The notes: generated from the sequence alone by a model not told the origin. Positions 42,406 to 51,559 are shown, counted from the first letter of the stretch. The stretch: 64,000 bases of DNA from Dyella jiangningensis (GCF_003264855.1 NZ_NFZS01000005.1:186001-250000), one strand, 5' to 3'. Translations and numbers: made by a program.

Positions 42406-43106
42406 TGCACGCCCCGACGCTGCAGGCCCTGCAGCAGGTCGATCTGTCCCTGCATGGCCGAGGCATCCACGCGCAGCGGCGCTTCGAGCCGCGGCCATGC
42501 CGTGGTCCCGTCCAGTTCGAGCGCGATGCGCACGATGCGCGGCATGCTGCGGCTGCCGTCCCAGCGATCCTGCCAGTCGCCTTTCGTCTCCTGCGTGTCC
42601 GCCGCGCGATAGCTGAAGCTGCCGTTGCGGATGTTGTCGAGCAGCACCTCGGGTTCGCCCAGCGGGCGCGGCGCGCTGCCGTCGGGAGGCATCAGCGCGA
42701 AACTCGCCTCCAGCCGCGAGCGGCCCTTGCCATCGGACACCAGCTTCAGTTGGTGCAATTGCGGCCCGAGCCGGCCCAGGTAGCCCGGCAACGGTGCGAC
42801 GAAGCGCAGTTCGTGCGCATCGCCGGTGAAGAACAATGGGTCGCCCTTGTCGGTATGCGCGATCGCCACCGCCCGTGCCTGCGCCAGCTCGCGCCGCAGG
42901 AACTGTTGCGCCGAACGCACTTCATCGAGCCGCTCGATCGACGCCTCACCCGAACGCACCGCATGCGTCGCCGTGCGCACGCCCGAGTAGATGCCGAGCA
43001 ACAGCAGCGTGAACAACGCCAGCGCGCCGAGCACTTCGAGTAGGGTGAAGCCCTGCTCCGCCGACGCAGTCCCCATAGGCATGACCGCTGCGCATGGCGT
43101 CGTCAT
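42402..43106 (-). CDS. gspJ: Type II secretion minor pseudopilin GspJ
   Basis: 234-residue minor pseudopilin. The prepilin peptidase site is QG|FTLLEVLGALALF, with Glu at +5 after cleavage. The long leader (about 19 residues) could be shorter if a downstream ATG at 43082 is used. I keep 43106 because it gives the 4-base ATGA overlap with gspI seen along this operon. The globular part is mainly beta strand. It forms the tip complex with GspI and GspK. Confidence 0.92.
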   Translation of the reverse strand: MTTPCAAVMPMGTASAEQGFTLLEVLGALALFTLLLLGIYSGVRTATHAVRSGEASIERLDEVRSAQQFLRRELAQARAVAIAHTDKGDPLFFTGDAHELRFVAPLPGYLGRLGPQLHQLKLVSDGKGRSRLEASFALMPPDGSAPRPLGEPEVLLDNIRNGSFSYRAADTQETKGDWQDRWDGSRSMPRIVRIALELDGTTAWPRLEAPLRVDASAMQGQIDLLQGLQRRGVQ

Positions 43107-43534
43107 GGCGTTGCCGTGGTGGGCGGGCCAAGCAGCCGCAGCGTGCTGAAATGCGCGGAGCGCTCACGCAGGCGAGTCCCCCAATAGACATCGAGGTCGA
43201 GCTTCACCATGCGCATCGGATTGGCGGCCAGCTCCGGCGTGGCCAACTGCGCGGGCACCTGCGCCCGCGGCGCCGTCCACGGGGTCACCACCAGGCGCCA
43301 GCGGTAGTGATCGTCGAAGCGACCTTCGCTGCTGCCCGCGCGAAGCGGCGTGGTGATATCCACGGTGTCGAGCAGGCTGCGCGCCCACAGCGCCGCCTGG
43401 CTGTGATCGTCGGCGTTGCGCGTCAGCGCGATCGACCCGCCCGCGACCTTGAGCAGCGCGCTGAATGCAATCGCCAGCAGCAACGTGGCCGCGATCACCT
43501 CGAGCAGGCTGAAACCACGCACGCGATGCTTCAT
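43103..43534 (-). CDS. gspI: Type II secretion minor pseudopilin GspI
   Basis: 143-residue minor pseudopilin with a short leader and cleavage site RG|FSLLEVIAATLLLAIAFSAL. Glu5 is present. The compact globular domain contains YRWRLVVTPW, typical of GspI. It overlaps gspH and gspJ by 4 bases each. GspI nucleates the tip complex with J and K. Confidence 0.93.
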   Translation of the reverse strand: MKHRVRGFSLLEVIAATLLLAIAFSALLKVAGGSIALTRNADDHSQAALWARSLLDTVDITTPLRAGSSEGRFDDHYRWRLVVTPWTAPRAQVPAQLATPELAANPMRMVKLDLDVYWGTRLRERSAHFSTLRLLGPPTTATP

Positions 43535-44037
43535 TTACGACCGCTCACGTCGGCCACGCTCACCGCGCCGGTGAGCCATGATACGTTCACCCGCCACTGG
43601 CGCTGGTTGCGTTGCAGCGTGATGTGCCCGCCGGTGGAACTGCCATCGGGGAAGAAGCGGATGCGCCCGGTGGTGGCGCTGACCTGGTCTTCCTTGGCGC
43701 TGGTGATGCCGATACGCATGCCCGTGGGCAGCCGCACCACTTTGCCGTCGTCGGCGCGATAGGTGTTGGCGCGCGTATCGACATCGAAGGTGTGCTCGTT
43801 GCCGTGCACGATGGCCTGCGTGCGCGTGGCCCGCAGCGCAGCGGCGAGTTCGCCGCTGGCCGCCGCCACGCGCGCACTCGCCAGGCCCTGCGTCACCGAC
43901 ACCGCGACGGCCGCCGCCGCGATGCCGATCAGCAGGATCACGGCCAGCATTTCCAGCAGGGTGAAGCCACGCGAACGCCCACCCCGACCGATGCCACGGT
44001 CAGGTGATGACGGTACGGGTGGCGATGCCGCCGGCAT
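43531..44037 (-). CDS. gspH: Type II secretion minor pseudopilin GspH
   Basis: 168-residue minor pseudopilin. The prepilin motif is RG|FTLLEMLAVILLIGIAAAAV, and a GspH/FimT-type beta domain follows with TQAIVHGNEHTFDV and IRFFPDGSSTGG. The Pro/Ser-rich leader (about 24 residues) is long. It overlaps gspI by 4 bases and follows gspG after 4 bases. Confidence 0.93.
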   Translation of the reverse strand: MPAASPPVPSSPDRGIGRGGRSRGFTLLEMLAVILLIGIAAAAVAVSVTQGLASARVAAASGELAAALRATRTQAIVHGNEHTFDVDTRANTYRADDGKVVRLPTGMRIGITSAKEDQVSATTGRIRFFPDGSSTGGHITLQRNQRQWRVNVSWLTGAVSVADVSGRK

Positions 44038-44041
44038 GTTG

Positions 44042-44467
44042 TTACTGCCAGTTGCCCACGTCGGCGCTGTAGCCGTCGCCGCCGGGCTTGCCGTCCTGGC
44101 CGTAGAAGATCAGGTCGAAGCTGCCGTGGTCGCCCGGGTACTTGTAGCCGAACTCATGGCCCCACGGATCGTGCAGCTCCGACTCCTTCGCATACGGGCC
44201 CTGCCAGTTCCGCGCATTGGCGGGCTTGGTCATCAGGTCCTGCAGCTGCTGCGGCGGCGAGCCGTTGTCCAGCGCGTAGTTTTCGATCTTCTGGCTCAGC
44301 GTGGTGAGCTGCGCCTTGCCCGCGCCGTACTTGCCCTTGTCCACGTTCTTGCCGACCTGGGTCACCACCACCGCGCCGATGATGCCGATCAACACGATCA
44401 CCGCCAGCATTTCCAGCAGGGTGAAGCCGCGGTTGGCGTGATGGGGGCGGAGTGTCCGTTGTCGCAT
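44042..44467 (-). CDS. gspG: Type II secretion major pseudopilin GspG
   Basis: 141-residue major pseudopilin that forms the piston filament. The cleavage site is RG|FTLLEMLAVIVLIGIIGAVV. The globular domain shows NYALDNGSPP, WQGPYAK, DPWGHEFGYKYPG and GGDGYSADVGNW, with acidic residues of the calcium site. ATG at 44467 has GAGGT 7 bases upstream. An upstream ATG at 44503 would overlap gspF (ATGA) but lacks a ribosome-binding site. Confidence 0.95.
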   Translation of the reverse strand: MRQRTLRPHHANRGFTLLEMLAVIVLIGIIGAVVVTQVGKNVDKGKYGAGKAQLTTLSQKIENYALDNGSPPQQLQDLMTKPANARNWQGPYAKESELHDPWGHEFGYKYPGDHGSFDLIFYGQDGKPGGDGYSADVGNWQ

Positions 44468-44499
44468 GGCGTACCTCGTGGTCGTTCGATGGAAAAGGG

Positions 44500-45717
44500 T
44501 CATTGGATGTTGCTGGTGAGGCTGAGCAGCGGCAGCAGGATCGCCGCCATGATGATCGCGACCATCACGGTCATCACGATGGTCAGCGCGGGCACCAGCG
44601 CAGCGAGCAGGCGATCGATCGCGCGACGGCTCTCCAGCTCGAACGTGTCGGCCACCTTGAGCAGCATGGTGTCGAGCTGGCCGGCCTCCTCGCCCACCTG
44701 CACCATCTGCAAGGCGAGCCGCGGGAAGCGTTGCGACTGCGCCAGCGCCAGGCTGAGACCGGTGCCGCCCTTGACCTGTTCGGCCGCCTGTTCAAGCGCC
44801 TCGTCGAGCGCACGGTTGGCGGTGACCTGGCGCGCGATGCCGAGCGCGGAAAGCAGCGGCACGCCGTTCTTCAGCAAGGTACCCAGCGTGCGCGCGATGC
44901 GCGCCGTCTGGATCTTCAGCAGCAGCGGACCGACCACGCGCATGGTAAGCAGACGCGCATGCCACGCCAGCAGCATCGCCGGATCGCGCAGCCGCGCACG
45001 CACGATCAGCACACCGAGCACCAGCAGGATCACCAGCGCCCACCACCAGTTTTGCAGCACGCTGCCCACGACGAGCACGGCCTGCGTTATCCAGGGGATC
45101 GGCACCTGCATGTCTTCGAAGATCGGCACGAACTGGGGCACCACGTAAGCCAGCAGCAACAGCAGCGAGCCAAGCACGCCGACCATCAGGAACGCCGGAT
45201 AGATCAGCGCGTTGATGATGCTGCCGCGCAGTTGCTGCGAGCGCTCCAGGTAATCGGCCAGGCGGCGCAGCGTGTCTTCGAGCGAACCGCCTGCTTCGCC
45301 GGCGCGCACGAGGCTGATGTAGAGCTTGGGAAACACGCCGTGCTCATCGTCCATCGCCTGTGACAGTGGCGTGCCGCCACGCACGCGATCGCGCACGCGT
45401 TCGATCAGTTGCTTCGCCCGCTCGCCTTCGGGCAGATCCATGAGGATGCCGAGCGCGCGATCGAGCGGTTGCCCCGCACCGAGCAGCGTGGCGAGCTGGT
45501 GCGTGAACTGCGCGAGCTGGTCGCCGGTGAACGGGCCGCGACGGAACCATGCCGCAAGGCCGCTGCCGCCGGTTTCCGCGTCGGCAGCGCGTGCATCGAG
45601 CGGCGTATGGCCCTGGTCCTGCAGGCGGCTGACCACCTCGTCGAGGCTGCCGGCTTCCATCTGGCCCTGCAGCACTTCGCCCGACGCGGTGACGGCGCGG
45701 TAGCGGAACTGGGTCAT
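44500..45717 (-). CDS. gspF: Type II secretion inner-membrane platform protein GspF
   Basis: 405-residue polytopic membrane protein with two T2SF repeats (about 70-190 and 270-395), each ending in hydrophobic helices. VRAGEAGGSLEDTL and VQVGEEAGQLDTML are the matching repeat signatures. Three membrane segments are visible. GspF anchors the GspE ATPase and the pseudopilus base. The start at 45717 is followed upstream by a repeat element (45732-45891) that separates it from gspE by 189 bases, unlike the tight packing elsewhere. GAGGAAG lies 14-20 bases upstream at the element edge. Confidence 0.94.
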   Translation of the reverse strand: MTQFRYRAVTASGEVLQGQMEAGSLDEVVSRLQDQGHTPLDARAADAETGGSGLAAWFRRGPFTGDQLAQFTHQLATLLGAGQPLDRALGILMDLPEGERAKQLIERVRDRVRGGTPLSQAMDDEHGVFPKLYISLVRAGEAGGSLEDTLRRLADYLERSQQLRGSIINALIYPAFLMVGVLGSLLLLLAYVVPQFVPIFEDMQVPIPWITQAVLVVGSVLQNWWWALVILLVLGVLIVRARLRDPAMLLAWHARLLTMRVVGPLLLKIQTARIARTLGTLLKNGVPLLSALGIARQVTANRALDEALEQAAEQVKGGTGLSLALAQSQRFPRLALQMVQVGEEAGQLDTMLLKVADTFELESRRAIDRLLAALVPALTIVMTVMVAIIMAAILLPLLSLTSNIQ

Positions 45718-45731
45718 GACGCAAACCACTT

Positions 45732-45891
45732 CCTCTCCCCACAGGGCGACGCGAAGCTAGTCCCGTGGGAGAGAGGACCGAGGTGAGGGGTGGGTGCTCG
45801 CGGGAAAGTGGCTAAGGGCGACACGGCAAGCTCGGACACTCTCGCGAGCACCCGCCCCTCACCCCAGCCCTCTCCCCGGTGGGGAGAGGGG
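45732..45891. repeat. Palindromic repeat element between gspE and gspF
   Basis: It is organised like the element in hrpB: hairpin CTCTCCCCAC/GTGGGAGAG (45733-45773) on one side, and CCCTCTCCCC-GGT-GGGGAGAGGG (45868-45890) on the other. Internal 21-base arms (45782-45802 and 45843-45863) pair with one mismatch. It is about 160 bp long. It fills the only large gap in the T2SS operon. Confidence 0.8.
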
Positions 45892-45906
45892 GCAATCTTC
45901 GCGGCG

Positions 45907-47640
45907 TCAACCTTCCTGCGTGACACGCAGCACCTCCTCGATGGTGGTGATGCCTGCCACGGCCTTGGCGATGCCGTCCTCGTACATGGTGCGCATGCCT
46001 TCGACACGCGCGAGGCGTTCGATCTCTCCGGCGTCGGCGCGCTGCATCACCATGCGGCGCAGCGGGTCGGTCATCACCAGGAATTCCATGATCGCCTGGC
46101 GCCCGCGGTAACCACTGGGATTGGCGGCGCTGCTGCCCGGCTTCCACAGGCGGATCGGGCGCTCGTCGGTGTACTTGTGCAGCTCGAACTGCTCGATCAC
46201 CTCGGGCAGCGCTTCATACGGCGTTGCCGTTTCCGGATCGAGGCGGCGCACCAGTCGCTGCGCCAGGATGCCGTTGACGGTGGAGCCGAGCAGGTAGTCC
46301 TCCACGCCCATGTCGAGCAGGCGCGTAATGCCGCCGGCGGCGCTGTTGGTGTGCAGCGTGGACAGCACCAGATGGCCGGTGAGCGCGGACTGGATGGCGA
46401 TGCGGCAGGTTTCCAGGTCGCGCATTTCGCCGATCATGATCACGTCCGGATCCTGGCGCACGATGGAACGCAGCGCACCGGCGAAATCCAGCCCGATCTG
46501 CGGCTTCACCTGGATCTGGTTGATGCCCTCGATCTGGTATTCGACCGGGTCCTCGACGGTGATGATCTTGACGTCGGGCGTGTTGATCTTCGACAGCGCC
46601 GTATACAGCGTGGTGGTCTTGCCCGAACCGGTCGGGCCGGTGACCAGCAGGATGCCGTTGGGGCGTTCCAATACATCGACGAAGCGCTGCTGGAAGCTGC
46701 CCGTGAAACCCAGCGAGGCGAAATCGAACACCACCGATTCGCGATCGAGGATACGCATCACCACCGATTCGCCGAAGCTGGTCGGCACGGTGGAGACGCG
46801 CAGGTCCAGCTCCTTGCCCTGCACACGCAGCTGGATGCGGCCGTCCTGCGGCAGGCGGCGCTCGGCGATGTTGAGCTTGGCCATGATCTTGACGCGCGAG
46901 ATCACCGCAGCGGTCGAACTGGCCGGCGGCGCCTCCACCTCATGCAGCACGCCGTCGATGCGGTAGCGCACCTTCAGGCGGTTCTCGAACGGCTCGATGT
47001 GCACGTCGGAAGCGCGCTGCTCCACCGCACGCTGCAGGATCAGGTTCACCAGCCGGATCACCGGCGCCTCGGAGGCGAGGTCGCGCAAGTGCTCCACGTC
47101 GTCCTCCACGGCGGCGCTGCCGTCGAGGTTCTCCACGATGGTACCCATGGCCGAACGGCCGGAGCCGTAATAGCGCTCGATCAGGTCGTCGATTTCCGAA
47201 CGCAGGCCGATGCGCAGCGACACCGGCCGCCCTGCCGCCAGCTGGATCGCCTGCAGGGGATAGGGATCGGCGGGATCGGACACCGCCAGCGCCAGGTCGT
47301 CCTCGCCCACGCGCACCGGCACCACGTGCTGCTGCTTGAGGAAGCGCACGGAGATGTCGAGCTCGGTGGGCGGCAGCTCCGGCGCCTCGCGGGCGACCAG
47401 CAGCGGCGTCTGCAGCAATTCCGACCAGGCCTCGGCCAGGTCACGTTCGGACACCAGGCCCAGCCGGGCCATCAGCGCGGTGAGCGTGCCGTCGGGCGAC
47501 TCCTCGTGGAGGCGGCGCGCACGCGCGAGATCCGTATCCTTCAGGCGCCCACGGGAAACCAGCAGCGCACAGACCGCCGCTTCGCGGCCATCCATCGCCG
47601 CCGCTTCCTCGTTGGCCGCCGGCTTTGCGACTGCCGACAT
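45907..47640 (-). CDS. gspE: Type II secretion ATPase GspE (XpsE-like) lacking the zinc-binding cysteines
   Basis: 577-residue cytoplasmic ATPase that powers pseudopilus assembly and heads the operon. An N-terminal GspL-binding domain (about 20-160) precedes the ATPase core. Walker A is GPTGSGKT (335-342), the Asp box VEDPVEY, Walker B IMIGEMRD (401-408) and the His box LSTLHTNSA. The usual tetracysteine zinc finger is missing: between about 465 and 512 no cysteine occurs, although the following GYRGR is kept. The protein has only two cysteines in all. GGGGTGA precedes the ATG at 47640. Confidence 0.95.
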   Translation of the reverse strand: MSAVAKPAANEEAAAMDGREAAVCALLVSRGRLKDTDLARARRLHEESPDGTLTALMARLGLVSERDLAEAWSELLQTPLLVAREAPELPPTELDISVRFLKQQHVVPVRVGEDDLALAVSDPADPYPLQAIQLAAGRPVSLRIGLRSEIDDLIERYYGSGRSAMGTIVENLDGSAAVEDDVEHLRDLASEAPVIRLVNLILQRAVEQRASDVHIEPFENRLKVRYRIDGVLHEVEAPPASSTAAVISRVKIMAKLNIAERRLPQDGRIQLRVQGKELDLRVSTVPTSFGESVVMRILDRESVVFDFASLGFTGSFQQRFVDVLERPNGILLVTGPTGSGKTTTLYTALSKINTPDVKIITVEDPVEYQIEGINQIQVKPQIGLDFAGALRSIVRQDPDVIMIGEMRDLETCRIAIQSALTGHLVLSTLHTNSAAGGITRLLDMGVEDYLLGSTVNGILAQRLVRRLDPETATPYEALPEVIEQFELHKYTDERPIRLWKPGSSAANPSGYRGRQAIMEFLVMTDPLRRMVMQRADAGEIERLARVEGMRTMYEDGIAKAVAGITTIEEVLRVTQEG

Positions 47641-47907
47641 GCGTCACCCCGCTTCAATCCAGTGCATCGGCACAGGTATCGCTCCCCAAAGCGACACCCA
47701 TGAGGGCGTCATTGGTAGCACACCCATTGTCTGCCACGCGAGCACGGTTTCTCACCGAACGCCCTAAGTTCCGACCGCGTGCGAAGCATCACGTTCAATC
47801 CGCCAAAGGCTAGGCGAGGGGCATGACGGTTCCTTTGCTTACCCGCCCGGCATTCAGCGGCACGCCGGGCCCGCCCGCGATATCTTGCGGGATGCCCGGC
47901 CCTGGGG

Positions 47908-47935
47908 TTGCCACCGCGCCGCTGGCTGGGACAAT
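47908..47935 (+). promoter_or_regulatory. Possible sigma-70 promoter for tatD in the 323-base divergent spacer
   Basis: TTGCCA, 16 bases, GACAAT lies 29 bases before the tatD start, a fair match to -35/-10 consensus. The rest of the spacer 47641-47963 holds GC-rich short inverted repeats and no convincing gene. The gspE promoter should lie in its left half, but I could not recognise it. Confidence 0.35.
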
Positions 47936-47963
47936 GCATGCTTTGCCCCACTCCCCGAACCCC

Positions 47964-48752
47964 ATGCAACTGATCGACATCGGCGCCAACCTCACCCACG
48001 AGTCGTTCCACCACGATTTCGACGCCGTGCTGGCTCGCGCCCACGCCCATGGCGTCGCGCGCCTGATGGTCACCGGCGCCTCGCGGGACGGCAGCACGCA
48101 TGCCCTGGCGCTGGCGCAGGCGCATCCCGGGGTGCTCTACGCCACGGCGGGCGTGCACCCGCATCATGCAATCAACTACGACGACGCCACCGACGCGCTG
48201 CTGCGCGAGCTGGCCACGCACGAGGAAGTGCGTGCCGTGGGCGAGACGGGGCTGGACTACAACCGCAACTACTCGCCGCGCGACGTGCAGTTGGCCGTGT
48301 TCGAGCGGCAGCTGCAGATCGCGGTGGACGTGCAGAAGCCGCTGTTCCTGCACCAGCGCGATGCGCACCACGACTTCATCGCGCTGCTGCGCCGCTATCG
48401 CGACAGGATTCCCGGCGCCGTGGTGCATTGCTTCACCGATACCGGCGAGGCCATGCGCGATTACCTCGCGCTGGACTGCCACATCGGCATCACCGGTTGG
48501 ATCTGCGACGAGCGGCGCGGCACCCACCTGCGCGAGCTGGTGAAGGAGATTCCCGCCGATCGGCTGATGATCGAAACGGATGCGCCGTATCTCCTGCCGC
48601 GCACGGTACGTCCCCAGCCGTCGCATCGACGCAACGAGCCGATGTACCTCAAGCACATCTGCGAGGAGATCGCGCGCGACCGTGGCGAGCCGGTGGATGT
48701 CACGGCGGCGAACAGCACGGCGACGGCGGCGGCGTTTTTCGGCCTCCACTGA
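47964..48752 (+). CDS. tatD: 3'-5' ssDNA/RNA exonuclease TatD
   Basis: 262-residue metal-dependent nuclease. It closely follows the Escherichia coli TatD pattern: QLIDIGANLTHESF at the N-terminus, TAGVHPH, VGETGLDYNRN, FLHQRDAH, VHCFTDT, GITGWICDERRG and LLIETDAPYLLPR-like LMIETDAPYLLPR. The metal ligands His, Glu and Asp of the TIM barrel are all present. TatD acts in DNA fragmentation and repair of oxidative damage. The start is placed by homology at 47964; no strong ribosome-binding site is seen, and the frame is open further upstream. Confidence 0.94.
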   Translation: MQLIDIGANLTHESFHHDFDAVLARAHAHGVARLMVTGASRDGSTHALALAQAHPGVLYATAGVHPHHAINYDDATDALLRELATHEEVRAVGETGLDYNRNYSPRDVQLAVFERQLQIAVDVQKPLFLHQRDAHHDFIALLRRYRDRIPGAVVHCFTDTGEAMRDYLALDCHIGITGWICDERRGTHLRELVKEIPADRLMIETDAPYLLPRTVRPQPSHRRNEPMYLKHICEEIARDRGEPVDVTAANSTATAAAFFGLH

Positions 48753-48761
48753 CACGCCCCC

Positions 48762-48872
48762 TGTAGGAGCGCACCCAGTGCGCGAAAAGCCTACGAAGCG
48801 CAGAAGCGGATCGCGACTTTGGAAGTGAGGAACGCCGTTGCGCTGCGGTCGCGCACTGGGTGCGCTCCTACA
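48762..48872. repeat. REP-like inverted element, copy 1
   Basis: A 24-base arm beginning TGTAGGAGCGCACCCAGTGC at 48762-48785 faces its inverted copy at 48849-48872. The inner part keeps AAAAGCC-ACGAAGCG next to the left arm. It lies between the convergent tatD and rluE genes. Confidence 0.9.
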
Positions 48873-48882
48873 ACGGCAGTCG

Positions 48883-49416
48883 TCAGCCGATGATGCGCGT
48901 CTCGCCGGGCGCCAGCCCATCTAGCGCATACGCCCCGATCCGCTCGCGGATCAGCCGCAGCGTGGGAAACCCGACTGCGGCCGTCATGCGTCGCACCTGT
49001 CGGTTGCGGCCTTCGCGCAGCGTGATGCGCAGCCAGCTGGTGGGGATGAGTTTGCGAAAGCGCACGGGCGGATCGCGCGGCCACAGCCACTCCGGCTCCA
49101 CGGCCTGCTCGGCGCTGGCGGGTAGCGTCGGTCCATCGTTGAGCGTCACGCCGCGACGCAAGGCGGCGACGGCTTCGTCGGTGATCTGGCCGTCGACCTG
49201 CACCAGGTAGGTCTTGGGTTGCTTGTGCTTGGGATCGGTGAGCTTGTGCGCGAGCGCGCCGTCGTCGGTGAGCAGCAGCAGGCCTTCGCTGTCGTGGTCG
49301 AGGCGTCCGGCGGCGTACACATCCTTCTGGCGGACGTAGTCGGCCAGCGTAGGTCGGCCATCCGGATCGCGGAACTGGCAGAGCACGCCATAGGGCTTGT
49401 TGAGTGCGATAAGCAT
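48883..49416 (-). CDS. rluE: 23S rRNA pseudouridine synthase RluE-like
   Basis: 177-residue synthase of the RsuA/RluB/E/F family, without an S4 domain, as in RluE. The catalytic aspartate is Asp40 in [23 protein letters not shown] near the N-terminus and [11 protein letters not shown] near the C-terminus are further family motifs. RluE makes pseudouridine 2457 in Escherichia coli 23S rRNA; the same target is assumed here. A REP element follows its stop. Confidence 0.92.
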   Translation of the reverse strand: MLIALNKPYGVLCQFRDPDGRPTLADYVRQKDVYAAGRLDHDSEGLLLLTDDGALAHKLTDPKHKQPKTYLVQVDGQITDEAVAALRRGVTLNDGPTLPASAEQAVEPEWLWPRDPPVRFRKLIPTSWLRITLREGRNRQVRRMTAAVGFPTLRLIRERIGAYALDGLAPGETRIIG

Positions 49417-49462
49417 GCGGAAGCGATCCGCGCGCCTCGCGGCGCGTGGTCTTGCCCGGATG

Positions 49463-50350
49463 TTACGGCGAAGACGCGGCGGCGGGCTTCACGAAGCGCA
49501 GCGTCATGCGATCCGATTCACCGATCGCCTGATACTTCGCCTTGTCCTGATCGCCCAGCGTCAGCGTGGGTGGCAGCGTCCATACACCCTTGGGGTAATC
49601 CTTGGTGTCCTTGGGGTTGGCGTTGATCTCGCTCTTTTCCTCGAGCTTGAACCCTGCATCGGTCGCGAGCTTCACCACGTAGTCGGTGGGGAGATAGCCG
49701 CTGTCCTTCACCGCTTCGATGCTGGCGTTATCCGCCGCGCGATGGTCGACCACGCCCAGCACGCCGCCGGGTCGCAGGGCGGCGAAGAACGCCTTGAACA
49801 TCTGCGGCGCGGTATCGGCTTCCACCCAGTTGTGCACGTTGCGGAAGGTCAGCACCACGTCGGCCGAGCCCGGCGCACCGAACACCGGCGCCTTGGGATC
49901 GAACTCCAGGATCTGCGCCTTGCCATAGTGCGCGGCGTCGGCGGCGAACTTGGCCTTCAGGCCGGTCTTGTCGCGGCTGGCCTCACCGTCGCCCGAGGGC
50001 TTGGCGATGGCGGCGATGTAATGGCCGTTGTCGTGCAGCAGCGGCGCGAGCACTTCGGAGTACCAGCCACCACCCGGGGTGATCTCGATGACCGTCTGGT
50101 CGGGGCGGATCCCGAAGAACTGCAGCGTCGCCTTGGGATGACGATAGACATCGCGCGCCTTGTGCTCGGGCGAACGCCAGTCGCCCGCCAGCACCTGGTC
50201 GAGCCGCGTCGCGGTGAAGTCGCTGGCCGTGGTCGGCGGCACCAGCCCGCCCGCCGGCTGGTCCTGCACCTGCGCGTTGGCCGGCGTGGAACTGCTGCTG
50301 CACGACGCCAGCAGCACCGCTGCCAGCCCCAGGATCACACGGCTTTTCAT
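49463..50350 (-). CDS. Exported lipoprotein-type class I methyltransferase-like protein
   Basis: 295-residue protein with a lipoprotein signal peptide ([15 protein letters not shown], Cys17) followed by a Rossmann-type methyltransferase domain. [17 protein letters not shown] is motif [11 protein letters not shown] is the motif IV region and [15 protein letters not shown] is motif V. This is a COG4798-like predicted methyltransferase, a group often predicted to be exported. A SAM-dependent enzyme outside the cytoplasm is puzzling, so a different ligand or role is possible. It lies 46 bases upstream of rluE on the same strand. Confidence 0.85.
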   Translation of the reverse strand: MKSRVILGLAAVLLASCSSSSTPANAQVQDQPAGGLVPPTTASDFTATRLDQVLAGDWRSPEHKARDVYRHPKATLQFFGIRPDQTVIEITPGGGWYSEVLAPLLHDNGHYIAAIAKPSGDGEASRDKTGLKAKFAADAAHYGKAQILEFDPKAPVFGAPGSADVVLTFRNVHNWVEADTAPQMFKAFFAALRPGGVLGVVDHRAADNASIEAVKDSGYLPTDYVVKLATDAGFKLEEKSEINANPKDTKDYPKGVWTLPPTLTLGDQDKAKYQAIGESDRMTLRFVKPAAASSP

Positions 50351-50503
50351 CGATTACCCCTAGAAGCGAACGTCAAAATGGCGTGTAGAGCATAGCGGCC
50401 CCAGCTTGCCGGCCACTACGTATACAAATGGTGGATGGACAAGCCACCTCCGCGGCGAGCAAAGCATGGGAAGCTGGAGGCAGGCTTTCTCACAGGACAT
50501 GCA

Positions 50504-50610
50504 TGTAGGAGCGCACCCAGTGCGCGACAGGCCTGCGAAGCGGTGACGCCATCACCCGGAAACGAGGAACCACCGTTGCGTCGCGGTCGCGCACTGGGTG
50601 CGCTCCTACA
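50504..50610. repeat. REP-like inverted element, copy 2
   Basis: Arms at 50504-50527 (begins TGTAGGAGCGCACCCAGTGC) and 50587-50610 in inverse orientation. The spacer is about 59 bases and keeps the GCGAAGCGGTGACGCC segment of the family. It lies upstream of the methyltransferase gene and downstream of a LysR gene. Confidence 0.9.
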
Positions 50611-50629
50611 GAAGGATAGCGGGGTGGTG

Positions 50630-51535
50630 CTACGCCGTGACGCGTGCGGCCTGGGACATCGCCTCGGCATACTTGCCCGCCTCGCACAGCAGCCATTCGC
50701 GGAAGATGCGCAGGCCGGCGTGATCCCGCGCGTGCTCGGGGTAGACCAGGAAATAGGCTTCCGGGATCTGCTGGTAGCGATCCCCCAGCACCGTGAGCAA
50801 ACCGGCCTCGACCAGCGGGCGCGCCATCACCATGCGCCCCAGCGCGACGCCCATACCCTCGAGCGCGCCGCGCTGCAAGGCATCGGTGTTGTCGAAATGC
50901 GCGACATAGCGGCCCGGCGGCTGTCCGCCGGTGGCGGCGAACCAGTCGGGCCAGCGGTCGCCCGGATCACCCAGCAACGGCCACCGCCCGAGATCATTGG
51001 GATCGGCGTCGCCCATGCGCGCCAGCAGAGCCGGCGAGGCTACCGGCGCGATCCATTCGCCAAACAACCGCTCGGTAACCAGGCCCGGCCACGGCCCGCG
51101 CCCGTAGCGCATGGCGGCATCCACCGGATCGCGCTCGAAGTTCACCAGCTCCACGCTGGACTGCAGGTTGAGCTCCAGCTCCGGATGCGCGGCGACCAGC
51201 CTTGCCAGGCGCGGCACCAGCCAGCTCGACATCACGCCCGGTATCGCGCTCAGTGTCAGCGCGTTTTCGCGGCGGCAGCGGAAACCGGCCATGGCGCGGT
51301 CGATGCCTTCGAAGTGATGCCCCACCGCTTCCAGCAACCGGCGTCCTTCGGCGGTGAGCTGCACGCCGCGCGGGCCTCGTTCGAACAGGCGTCGTTCCAG
51401 CCGCTGTTCCAGCTGCCGTACCTGATGGCTGAGCGCGCTCACCGTGAGGTTCGCCTGCTCGGCGGCACGCGACAGATTGCCCAGGCGGGCCACCTGCACG
51501 AACTGTTGGAGGAGATCCAGCGAGACGCGTCCCAT
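50630..51535 (-). CDS. LysR-family regulator (GcvA-like)
   Basis: 301-residue regulator. The winged helix-turn-helix begins LDLLQQFVQVARLGNLSRAA and continues LTVSALSHQVRQLEQRL, with the GcvA-type ending FERGPRGVQLTAEG. The effector domain follows (about 95-290). GAGGAAAA lies before the ATG at 51535; the longer frame to 51619 reads into the promoter. It is divergent from a 63-residue small protein gene, which is therefore its likely target. The effector is unknown. Confidence 0.92.
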   Translation of the reverse strand: MGRVSLDLLQQFVQVARLGNLSRAAEQANLTVSALSHQVRQLEQRLERRLFERGPRGVQLTAEGRRLLEAVGHHFEGIDRAMAGFRCRRENALTLSAIPGVMSSWLVPRLARLVAAHPELELNLQSSVELVNFERDPVDAAMRYGRGPWPGLVTERLFGEWIAPVASPALLARMGDADPNDLGRWPLLGDPGDRWPDWFAATGGQPPGRYVAHFDNTDALQRGALEGMGVALGRMVMARPLVEAGLLTVLGDRYQQIPEAYFLVYPEHARDHAGLRIFREWLLCEAGKYAEAMSQAARVTA

Positions 51536-51559
51536 TTGAATTTTCCTCAAGGCTGGCTT

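Noticed and set aside
47823-47963. N-terminal extension of TatD
   Set aside because: The extra 47 residues are Pro/Gly-rich and absent from the TatD family, which begins at the LIDIGANLT segment.
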